A stretch of 64,000 nt of DNA from Anaeramoeba flamelloides. Taxonomy: Eukaryota; Metamonada; Anaeramoebidae. This document shows positions 46,701 to 57,113 of the stretch, piece by piece. The notes below the pieces were generated by a model. That model had not been told where the DNA came from. It saw only the letters and a list, made by a program, of their open reading frames with translations, and ran no database searches. How positions within the stretch are numbered: the first letter of the stretch is position 1; each line of letters starts with the position of its first letter. Location: the NCBI GenBank assembly GCA_027625915.1, contig JANTQA010000032.1, forward strand, positions 6,944,001-7,008,000. Direction: 5' to 3'. Position numbers and translations under genes: made by a program.

Positions 46701-49277
46701 AAGGAATAGGTATCTTAGATGACTGTAACATTTCTGATCATTTCGTCAAATGGTATTATCAAATGAGAGAAAATGTCCCTGTAATGACAATTTCAAATTG
46801 TATCTTTTTACCCTTAATTTTGTGATCTTAAATACAATCTAAAAATAGCCGAGTAATATCTAATTGTGGATACAGTACTTATACCCTACCCAAGGTGACC
46901 CAAGCCAAACTTTATTTAACTTTCCATTTCATAAAAGCAACTGGTTTAATCTAACACAACACACCCCACCACAGCCACTGTCGATACCCTGGCATACATA
47001 AGACTTACCCCAATAAAGAACTAACATGCTCATATATACTCAAAAGTAACCAAAAACTCTTCAGAGGGGTTTAAAGTAGAAAAATTCAAAAAAAAATATA
47101 TTTGATCTGAAAGTAAAATTGTTATTTTACCTTTAGTCTGAGTATATTGCCACCGGGGTTTTTTAGAAGTTGTTCAAAAATTCTTTTTTAGTGGTTATAA
47201 AATTATAGGGTATTTTCGATTTTAGGGTATTTTCGAAGATATTTCAAACACCCTAAAAAATTCATCCTATAAAACTTAAAGAAATAATTTTTAATTTTAT
47301 TCTTTCTAAATAATATTTAATAACTCAATCTTAATTATTTCAATGGGTTAATTTTATGATAATCCAAAGATTAAAACTTTCAATATGTTTTTATATAATT
47401 TCTCAAATTTTTAAATTTTTTCAAACAAATAAAACTATTTCCAAATTAATAATTAATATAAAAAAAATTAAGAGATATTATCAAATAACCGATTTAAATA
47501 AGAACAATTGCTTTTAATACTCTTGATATTTGATAAAGAATATTACATAATCTTTTAAATTTCGAGAATTTTAATAAATATTATTAAAAATAAAATAAAT
47601 ATCAATTTTTTCTTCTGGATCTTAAAAAATTCAATATTTGATTTATTTTTCTTCCGTATTTTTAAAATAAGATTAAATTTCCAAATGTTACCTGTTCATA
47701 AAAATTATCAGAATTTTACTCAAAGTGAGGTTTAATCAAAAGAAACATTTTTTTTTCAAATTTTTCTTATTTGTTTTCAAATCAAAAAATTAAAACTCAA
47801 AAGGATCAGGATCTTTTTACTGAAGATTTAATTGGCAAAAATGAAATTCTTTTAAAAAGGATAATTCATTTTGCTAAAGTTGATAAAGAGTTTGTTTGTG
47901 CGTGTCCTGTTTAATTGAATCTTTGGGAAAATAAATGCTCTATTGCGTTTTGGAAAAAAAATAAATAAAGGGTTTCTAATCACTCAAGTATTTGTGTTTT
48001 AATAATATAAATTTAAGAAACAAGTAACACCTTTACTGATTGTTTATTATCCGTTTCTTTGATCACTTAATGTGAAAGCTTTTTAGAAAAAATAACTATG
48101 TCTTTGAATTTGAAACACGGTTTTCCCTAAGCCTGTGTGGGTTATTTTGCCAACACTACCCTTCCTCTCATTTCCAAAAATTCTTAAATATAAGTAAAAC
48201 ATACGTAAGCAAACAATAAAAAGTTAACAACTAAAGAAAAAGTAATTCTCAATTTTGATTTCTAACCAGAGGTTTATGAGAAAAATAAAAAAATCGGGTC
48301 TAGTGAAACTTTTTTCTCTTCTAACAATCAAAAATCGGTAACAACAATACAAAAACAATTCTCAGGCAAATATTCAAAAATGAATAAATTTGAATTATTA
48401 AAAAATACTCTAAAATTGTTTTGTTGTATTTGGTTATCACAAAGAAAAAACTAAACAAAAAAAAAATTGTAAAATGTTTGATAACAAACCTATTTTCACC
48501 AGCAGAAAAGAGTTTTTGATTGGTAGTTATCACAAAGAAATGGTTTGAGCCTGATCCAGTAAAAATCTTCTCGATATTATGTGCAACAAAGATTGGCTGA
48601 AACTGAGCATTCTGTAAATTGATCCCGATTTGACCTTTGTCGACAGCACCACACGCATACAGATCTCCGTTTTCGCAAATAAAATAGGAATTTTGTTTCC
48701 CACAAGAAATCTCTTTAACAGGGTTGTTAATAAATTCTTTGATAAGCGTTGGTTTGTTTGCTGACACAATTTCCTTTGGAAGACCTAGTGTACCTTCGGC
48801 GTTTGAATCGCCAAATGAATAAACATTCCCAGAATAAGTTAGGATTAGAAAAAAATCGTTACCAACACTGATCTTACGAATTTCTTCTTCTTCTTCTTCT
48901 TCTTCTTCTTCTTTTTCTTTTTCTTTTTCTTTTTCTTTTTCTTTTTCTTTTTCTGTGGAATCTATTTTCCAAATTTTTTCGATTCCTTTTTCTTTTTTTG
49001 TTTGAAGGCAATTAATGCTCTTACAGGTTGGTTTGTTCGAAATTGTCTGTCTCAAAGGAAGTTTGAATTCACGAAAGCACACAATGTCTTTACCACACAG
49101 AACAAGTACTTGGTTTGATAAGAGGAATAAGGTTTTTGAATTCCCTGAAGCAATCTGTGTTACTTTATTTAGAAGAGATAATTTGGTTGGTTTGTTGATT
49201 TTCAGTTTTTTGCTATCCAGTCCTAGCTGTCCTTCCTTGTTGTTTCCAAAAGAATAGATAACATTTTGGTAATTCAT
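40705..49277 (-). CDS. RCC1-repeat and double-BTB domain protein (three exons)
   Basis: Three exons on the minus strand: 49277-48490, 44819-44506 and 41486-40705, with phases 2 and 1 matching, giving 627 residues. RCC1-like blades appear as YSFGNNKEGQLGL, YSFGDSNAEGTLGL, YACGAVDKGQIGI and, created by the joins, SAGENSTGQLGI and SGHNQFGQVGIGN. Both introns fall inside conserved GxxxxGQ(L/V)G blade motifs, which fixes the splice sites. The last exon carries two BTB/POZ-like folds, a degenerate one (ELCDLEINGILVHKYLVEFRS) and a second one (AIIAQGEKIYAHKIILIARS, then KYLYFGSLD). RCC1-BTB proteins can act as adaptors for Cullin-3 ubiquitin ligases or in GTPase signalling; which applies here is not shown. 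A KE/E repeat from a microsatellite interrupts the propeller near residue 110-132. Such proteins are, as I recall, expanded in Anaeramoeba-like amoebae. Confidence 0.88.
41576..42703. mobile_element. Possible TTAAGGGA-ended element
   Basis: The left end TTAAGGGACTAG and the right end (reverse complement TTAAGGGAGTAG) are short inverted repeats with TTAA at the outer edges, like 8642-8822 and 49599-50824. The interior has no recognisable coding sequence. The match is short and could be coincidental. Confidence 0.35.
42802..43362. mobile_element. Inverted-repeat DNA element, Tc1-style ends
   Basis: The left end TTTTTCAGTCAAATGGGCCC and the right end (reverse complement CATTTCACTCAAAAAGGGGC) share the CA.TCAAA..GG.(C) pattern of 39431 and 45872. 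About 560 bp; no transposase recognised inside. Confidence 0.55.
45271..45363. repeat. Small hairpin element
   Basis: TACATTTCGCCACAAATTTAA at the left pairs with TTTAAATTTGTAGTGAAATGC at the right with a few mismatches. About 93 bp. Confidence 0.55.
45872..46418. mobile_element. Inverted-repeat DNA element, Tc1-style ends
   Basis: The left end CCATTTCACTCAAAGGTGGC and the right end (reverse complement CTTTCCAGTCAAAAGAATCC) fit the terminal pattern of 42802-43362. Length about 550 bp, no coding capacity. Confidence 0.55.
46488..47245. mobile_element. DNA element with ~130-bp terminal inverted repeats
   Basis: About 46488-46620 is the reverse complement of about 47110-47245. Shared landmarks are CGAAAATAC...CGAAAATCG, the AAAAAAGAATTTTTGAACAA core and CAATATACTCAG. 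The interior (about 46890-47040) has an unusually high GC content for this window, with C-rich stretches, and stops in the frames inspected. A non-autonomous DNA element is likely. No target duplication could be settled. Confidence 0.8.
47290..47960 (-). repeat. Unclassified repeat R1, copy 3 (reverse)
   Basis: The reverse complement aligns with 49600-50390 including the start (TTTATTTATTTTTTTTCC... then AAAGATTCAATTAAAC), so R1 extends at least from there. No frame conserved. Confidence 0.6.
48900..48953. repeat. Coding microsatellite (CTT)n / (CTTTTT)n
   Basis: CTT units followed by CTTTTT units. On the coding (minus) strand they give the KEKEKE...EEEE stretch inside the first exon of the RCC1-BTB gene. 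The tract is in frame, so length changes by whole codons would be tolerated. Confidence 0.9.
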
Positions 49278-49598
49278 TTATTTTTTTTATAGATCCTCCA
49301 ATTAAAAAAATGATTAATTCCGTTTTGTTTTTGGAAATTATTGGAGAAAAAAAGTCTTTAATTCCAAAAGATGGTGTTTTCAGGAACTGTTTTCGATTGG
49401 TTATGTAAATATGTGAATACTCAATTTCTTACAGGTGGATCATTCATCAAAAAGTACCGTTGGTTTCTTATTAATAAATAAAAATTTTCCTTTCTCTTTT
49501 CCGAAACGTTCTTCAAATTTACAATTCAAAAAACAGTGAATTCTTTTACAAAATCAATTAGAAATGAGATTTATAGTTATTTAAATCAGATTTTTGAT

Positions 49599-50824
49599 TT
49601 AAGGGACTGTATTTATTATTATTTTTTTTTTTTCTCAAATGTAATTGAGTAATTATTTTACACAAAGGTTCAATTAAACCCGAAACGAAACTTCATTTGT
49701 CAACTTTTTAGACAAACAAAGTTATCTTTTTTAAAAGAAATAATTTTTTGCCAATTAAATTTTCTATCAACAGATCCAGATCTCATTCTTTGTTGTTTGG
49801 TTTTTGGATCAAAAAACCCAAAAACGAAAATTGTGAAAAAATTTTAATTTCAAAAGAAATCGTATATTAGTAATTTTTGAGAGTTTGTATTAATAAGTAA
49901 CATTGAAACTTTAATCTTATTTTAAAAATATCAGAAAAATAAATAAAATACCACATCTTTGAAGATCGAAAAAAATTGATAGTTATTTTATTCACAATTA
50001 TTGAGTAAATTTTTTGAAATTTAATAGATTATGTAATTTTCTTTTTCAAATACTCAGAGTATAAACAAGGGACTTTTAGTTTTTGAAATTAGTTATTTGA
50101 TAAATAACTATAATATTTTTTTATGAGAATTATTATTTTAAAGTAATTTTCTTTATTTGCAAAATTTTAGAAATAATATTAAAGTTAATTGATAACCCGA
50201 ATCATTTGAATTGTTACTAACCCATTGAAATAATTCATAAGGATTAATTAATTATTGGTTATAAACAATCAAATTAAAAAGTATTTCTGAAAGTTATAAG
50301 TTGAAATTCCCAGGTTTTAAAAAGTATTTTGGGAGAATTTTTAATTTGATGGTTTGTTTTTGATCGTATGGTTTATATCTGAAAAAAAGTATAAAATTAA
50401 TTTGTTCTCTCCTTCTATTAAGTAAATTATATTTTTTTCGGGTTTAAAATAATAAAAGGAATTTTATTGATAAAAAGTGCATTTTTTATATCTAGTTATT
50501 TATAAAACTGTTATGTTTTATTTTTCAAAATGTTTATTTGTACCCTTATGTTCACAGATTACAATATTTTTTCTTTAGAAAATACAAAAATTATTTTTTT
50601 GAAATAATGTGAAAGATAAGATGGATTTTGAACCATTCAAAAATAAGAAAAATAGATCAAACTTTTTAAAAAAAAGATAATTCAAGTCGAAAAATAGTGT
50701 TAAAATTAAGTTTTGTTTTTGTAGTAATCAGATTTTTACTCTTTTTTACAATTTAGATAGGTAATTTTTTTTTGAATTGTTATAAATTGAAGAGATAACT
50801 TTTTTTAGTTAACTAGCCCCTTAA
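49599..50824. mobile_element. TTAAGGG-ended element containing repeat R1, copy 4
   Basis: TTAAGGGACT at 49599 and AGCCCCTTAA ending at 50824 are inverted, with TTAA at both outer edges. The interior carries the best copy of R1 (about 49690-50390). If the ends are real, R1 is the body of a roughly 1.2-kb non-autonomous element inserting at TTAA (piggyBac-like target). Similar ends are seen in the tiny element at 8642-8822. Confidence 0.5.
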
Positions 50825-51927
50825 CCAGATATGAAATATTAATTATTTTTGCTCTGTTTTAAAAGTTCACAAGTTTTTATGAGGAAAAAATGGGTGGGTG
50901 GGGGGATGACTATTCTAATTTCATCCAAAATGATAAATAAAATAAGAATTAATAATAAAAAGAAATTTTCTTAATAAATATAAAACCTATTTCTTTTGTC
51001 AGAGAAAAAGAAAAACTTTTATTTGGGAGGACTTATTATATTATGATCCCAGATAAAGACCTTGGGTACAAACTTTAAAAACTTTTATAGCTCAAAATTT
51101 TCCCTTTCAAGAATAATTCTGGCTAAATTAGCAAAATCCCACTGATAAAAGTAAACAGAAATAGGAATTATACTTTTTTTTTTTTTTTTTTTTTTTTGTT
51201 TTTTTTATAATGTAATTAATAATTCACAATTGTAAGGCGTACCTAAATATAGTTCAAGATTGTAGGTAAATTCAATAATTTTTAAGTAAATTTTAAATTA
51301 TAAATGAAGTTTTAAAATTTTCCATACTTTTCTAACTTTTCCAAAATTTAAAGTTGTTTTTATCCAAAAATTATTGAAAAAACTACTCTATTTTTGACAA
51401 AACACATTTGGCCCACAATTTTTAGATTATCTTTTTTAATAATAGGACTATAAGAAACCAATACCATATTAAGTTAATTCTTTTTTTTCTTGATTTTTTT
51501 TTTTTGATATTCTAAGGTATAAGTCTTCTATAAAAAAGAAAAATTCAGGTTTTTAAATTTTCAAAAATTAGTTAAAAGGTTCTACATATAATTACGACAA
51601 CCATAGTTACATATATTTGTAAATTAACTTTCATAAAAGTTGAACTGATTCTCCTTTTTAAAATTCTGAAATATTCTTAAAATACAGGGTTCTTGTTTGA
51701 CTCAATATACAGAAAAAAAAATAAAAAGATGTTATATATCAATTTTTATATCTTTGAAAAATATATTTGGTGAAAAAAAGGGGAAAATTAAGTGAATTGT
51801 TTTTTCGGTTTGTTATTCAAATACCATTGTAAAAATAATTATTTTTTAAACAGAAATTTATGGTATAAGATTCTAAATTTAGTATAGTATTATTATTGCA
51901 GTTAAAATATAACTAATTTTCGAATTA

Positions 51928-52124
51928 TAGTCAGTTCCACTTTTAAGGTACAAACTTTCAACGAAATATAAGGCACAATAAAAATCTCAAATTAAGGAAC
52001 AAAATTCAGATTATAGTCAAATAAATTGTAAAAAAAAAATTTCCAAATTTTGTGCCTTAATTTGAGATTTTTATTGAGCCTTAAATTTCGTTGAAAGTTT
52101 GTGCCTTAAAAGTGGAACTGACTG
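51928..52124. mobile_element. Near-palindromic MITE with ~82-bp arms
   Basis: Arms about 51928-52009 and 52043-52124 are reverse complements with few mismatches; they begin (C/T)AGTCAGTTCCACTTTTAAGG. TA dinucleotides lie directly outside both ends (51926-51927 and 52125-52126), as expected for a Tc1/mariner-type target duplication. No coding capacity. The RNA would fold into a long hairpin. Confidence 0.85.
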
Positions 52125-53604
52125 TAACCGTTTTTGATTATTCTCAAAAATTAAATATTAAAAGTGAGTTAAAAGAGAAACAATTATTATCAATTCTACC
52201 TGTAAATATTTGATATTTATTTTCAAAGAAAGGAATATTATTATAAAAAAATATCATTTCCAAATAAGTAGAAAGTTTTTTTTTCATAAAAAGTTGGTTA
52301 AAATGTGATAAATAACCATTTTAAATTAAAATAAAAAATATATTATACAATTATCAAATATTTCGTAATTTTATTAATATTTGGAAAAATACATTTGTTG
52401 TATTTGTTTTTTTTTTTTTAAGATGAAAAATTCTTGATAAAGTAGTAGATTTCTCCACTTAGTTCGATTTCTTAAACAATTGGAAATAATACCCATACTC
52501 AAAAACTATATATATATATATATATTATTATTATTATTATTATTATTTTCTATGTAAGTCAGGATTACAAATTGAAAATAAAAATTAAATGGGCAGGAAA
52601 GATTTTATTAAGAGATTTTTTCGGCCTTGAACCATAGATTTTTTGATCTTTAATAGATTATATTATTCGTGTTTTTTTATGTGAGAATATAGCTAATTTG
52701 TAATTTCGTCTTCTCATGAAAATTGTAAAGGCAATTAATATAAATTAATTTCAATTTACATTTCTTAAACAAACTTATCCTCAATTTTATGAAATAAAAT
52801 CTAATTTAATCAATTCAAGAAGAAATACAGAATCAGAACCATCCATTAATTGAAATGTTATGAATTATTTATAAATTAAAATATCCACAAAATAAAAAAC
52901 GAAAAAAATTTTAAAATTAACAAATCATAAAATGTGTCAAGTTTTCTAGATAGAGAACAACAATAAAATGTAAAGATAATTTTTTTAAAAATCTATTAAA
53001 AATATTGATTCATTAAATAGTTTAGAAACCATCAACTGATTTTATTTGTTTATACTTATTTTGAAGAAATCAACATTAACAAAATATCAACTGTTTCCAA
53101 AAATAATTTTTCGATCAAACCGAGCAGTTACATCATTCAAAAAATGAAATGAAAACAAAAAATATTAGATAAAAAATTATATACCTATTTTTGAGAAAAA
53201 TCAAAATTATTTCCAATTGTAATATAAATGTGGTGTTCGTATTGTTTTTTCCGATTAAAGTGTATTAAAAATTTTTATATTTTTCATTTATAAAAAAATA
53301 TAAATCAATGTATTATATAGGGACTGATTGAATAAATATACGTTATGTAGTTCAGTAACAATAGAATCTAGTAAATAGTTTACAATTAATCGAAATTTAT
53401 TTTTTTTTTTTCTGAAAAATTTCAAGAACAAATTCTATTTAAAAATCTTGTGATTTAAAAAGAAAATTTTGTAATATATAAAAAAACTGTTTCGAACTTT
53501 AAAATAGATGAAAATATCACCAATTTTTAAGATACTTATTAATTTTATTAATAAAAATGCAGAATTTGTTTTAAAGAATTGATTAAAATTTCCAAAAACA
53601 ATAA

Positions 53605-54024
53605 TAATGGCCGTGGAAAAAAGTGAAACTGGAAAAAAGGTGAAACAGGGTTTTTAATTGGGAACATTACTGAAAATGAAAAGTAAGATCAAATTAAAAA
53701 AGAATAAATAAATAAATAAAGACAAAATGAAGTATTCGCCACAATAACAGTTTTTTAAATACTATATTTTAGTATTGGTTTTTCTTTGATTGATCAATTA
53801 TTAAATATTTTTTCAAAAAATTGACTATTTGTGAGATCTCCAAAACCACACCTACAATTTCGATAAATCAAGTAGATTTAAATTGTATTTGTTGGGTTGA
53901 TTGAAAATAATATAATGGGTTATTATTTGAAATTAATTGGTTTCTTCTTTTTATTGATTTTACTTTTCATTTTCTATAATGTTACCAATTAAAAACCTGT
54001 TTCACCTTTTTTCCACAACGGTAA
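53605..54024. mobile_element. MITE with ~60-bp terminal inverted repeats
   Basis: The left arm (GTGGAAAAAAG..., AGGTGAAACAGGGTTTTTAA, GGGAACATTACTGAAAATGA) is matched by the reverse complement of about 53961-54024. The left arm carries an extra tandem unit of the GTGGAAAAAAGTGAAAC motif. Second copy at 33382-33794; related ends at 35914-36350. No coding capacity. Confidence 0.8.
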
Positions 54025-55154
54025 TAACATTAATTTTATTTTTTTATGAACACTCACCTAAAAAAAATGACAACAAATAATCATTTTTTTATGGATATTT
54101 ATATTGGTCATTTTTTATCATTTTTTCTTTCACAAAGATCCTTACCACTTCAAAGTAAAAGAAATCACATAATTTAACTCCTTGTTTCGAAAAAGTGAAG
54201 AATTTTTTCTTACTGGGTAGCTATAAAGATTACCAGATCAAGAAAAATATTTTACTTGTCAACTGAAATTTATTAAAATAACAAGAGATAATATTCAAAA
54301 TTATGATTCATTTTTGTATTGTTTCATTAGATAAAGATAAAACAAAATAATAATCCTTTGTTGAGATTTCTAAAAAAAAGGGATAATTAGAAATTATAGA
54401 AGTTCTGTTAATAACTTTCAAGTGTTATCAAGTACCTTTGATTTCAATCAAGTTCTTATCTTTTACAGAATTCTGTTAAATCCTTAGAAAATTTAACTCA
54501 ATTTTTTTTTAATTGGTATTTTTATTTCGAAAAGCTATTTACTACTTCTAACTAACTATTTTAAAAAACTGAAAAACATTACTGCTGTTTTCTCAAGGTT
54601 TTCTTTTTTATCAAATAAATGATTTTATTATTTTTTAAATTTATATTTTTATTATTTATCTCTTCTCTCTTTTTTATTTGATAAAAATTTTCCATAATTA
54701 CTTCTTTCACTCAATAAAATAAAAATAGGTTAACTTTTAGCATAGATTGTATTAAACCTGATAAACTAATCCACATATCAGTCATCAGGTAATAAATTAA
54801 CATTTTTAAGAGAAATAATTATTCTACCTTTAATTTTCAGTAAAAAAGATTTAACTTTTTTTCTTTTTTGACTATTTCACTTTTTAATCAAAAAAAAAAT
54901 AAAAAGAAAAAGAAATAAAAACTTATTTTTGAAATACCAATCAAAATTAAAAAAAAAAATGTTTATTTTTTATTTTTCGATAGATAAAAAGATATTTATA
55001 TAGATATAATTAGAATCAATACAAATATTAATTAAAACAAAAAAAATGATTAAAATTTTTTTTATAATTTTAATAAACAAAAGGGAAAAAAAAAAACGAA
55101 AAAAACGGCGGAAGCAAATCAATGATAAAAAATTTTTTTATTAAATTGAATGCA

Positions 55155-57061
55155 TTAAAACCAAGGAAATAATTTTGGGGATTGATTTGCATAACAAGAA
55201 ATATTTTTTGAATTGTCAATTAATTTTTTCGCAAAATTATTTACTGGAATTCTAATATTGGGATCTAATTTGGGTGCGATCATTTCAATAGAATTAAAAA
55301 TCTTTTCAACATTCATTTCTGAAGTTGCTTCTAAATTTTCTTTTAAAAATTGTGATAAATCGTCTCTGATGATTATATTTAAATAATTTTGGATTTCAAT
55401 TTTAGGGTTTATTAAGGCTTGTGCTGCACTGGTTAAAACCGTTTTAAACAAACCAGATATGCCGATCTGGGAAAACAAATGATGAATATTTGGTGTTAAT
55501 CTAAAAGGAACAGAATAATCATTCTGATTTTGATTCTCACTTTGGCTTTCGTTTTGATTAAAATTAAAATTCGTGTTATTTTGGTTGGAATTACTTTTTT
55601 CAGGAATTAAAAAAGTTTTTTGATCATATTTTGGAAAGAAATTAAATTGTCTAATTTCGCCAGAGCAGGGAGCAAAATTGATATCAAAAATGGAACGTTT
55701 GTCTACTTTTAATACGTATTCCCAAAAGCTATATGTACCATAATTTAATAAAAATTGTTTTTTAAAAATCCAAAAATCTTCGAAGGTGGCAAACAGTTTG
55801 AAAGAATAATTATATAGAATATTTTCTGGAAAGTATTTTGATTTAATTTTCATAAATATTTCATTTTTTGTTAATAATTTCTTTTGTTTTTCATTATCGT
55901 CATTAATACTATTCAATTCCCTTTTATTGATTAATTTGAGATATAAATCCAAAGGTTGATAAATTGAATTGTTGTTATTATTATTAATTTTATCATCATC
56001 ATCAACATCATCAAAATCCGCTTCCTCATTGTCGTTAAGTTCATCCCCCTCCTGGCGATTAGAAGGGTAAGAATCTAAAAAGGTTTGGTAGACTTGATCT
56101 AAAGTATGCTTTTTTTGCTTTTCGCTTATTAATCGGATTTTATTATTTAAAGGTATAATTAAAGGAACATGACAATTGATATTTCTTTTTTTGGTTTGGA
56201 TGTGCTTTTGAAATAAATTATTTGTTAATCTTAAAAATAGAGAAAATCTTTCTTCAGATCTCGCATGTGAAGAATTTGGCACTTTGTCTATCAAATATGT
56301 ATATTTAATTCCATCGTTCCCAATACAGTTAATTTTTTTATTACACTGCAACCCTGAGAAAAAAGTATAAATTTCTGGGAAGATTCTATGTATTTTGACA
56401 TGATCGCCATACGGAAAAACAATTTTATTATTTTGTAAATTCAAATATTGCCCAGGTATATCCACATTTTCATTTGGGAATAAAAAATCTGTGACATTTA
56501 AATTTAAATCAAATTCTTCAGAAAATAAATTAATTTTCATTGGATCGGAAATTTCTTGAAACATATTGATCTGCTCTTCTAAATTTTGAAATAAATTTTT
56601 TGATTTAATTGTTTTTTCTAATTTATTAATCAATTTTTTAATAAATTTGATTATTATTATTTTGTTTCTGTTACGTATTTCTATTTTTTTCTTTTTTGTG
56701 TATTGACTTTCTTCTTCATCCTTTTCATCCTTTTCATCTAATTTATTCATAAAATTATTTTTTTCATGAATTATTTGAGGAATTTTAAATTTCTTATCAT
56801 TTTTAAATATTTTTTTTAATTTTTTAATAATTACATTTGTAGTTATTTCCTTTGACGAATAATAATTTAATAATAATTGTTTTACTTTTGTCAATATGAT
56901 CAAATCTTGATCATGAATAAATTTTTCCAAAATTAATTTTCTAAATTTTTTTACTTCAATTAATTCATTTGTTGTATTAAAAACTTGATCTAATTCTGAA
57001 ATAAATTTATTTTTCAAATTTATATCTTGAAATTTTAAATCCTCTTCAGTGTTATTATTAC

Positions 57062-57113
<52 letters not shown>

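Larger units (their letters stand above)
44820..48489 (-). other. RCC1-BTB gene intron 1, 3.7 kb
   Basis: Minus-strand GT at 48489 and AG at 44820-44821, phase 2; the join makes GENSTGQLG. It contains a hairpin element (45271-45363), an inverted-repeat element (45872-46418), an element with long terminal inverted repeats (46488-47245) and a reverse R1 repeat (47290-47960) in close succession. Confidence 0.85.
49278..55154. other. Intergenic region, 5.9 kb
   Basis: No gene recognised. It contains a TTAAGGG-ended element enclosing R1 (49599-50824), a poly-T run (51176-51197), a long hairpin element (51928-52124), TA/TTA microsatellites (52509-52548) and a MITE (53605-54024). The last kilobase before Tra1 is featureless AT-rich DNA. 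Confidence 0.7.

Noticed and set aside
48530-48769. 79-codon minus-strand frame within the RCC1 exon
   Set aside because: It overlaps the RCC1 blades in another frame.
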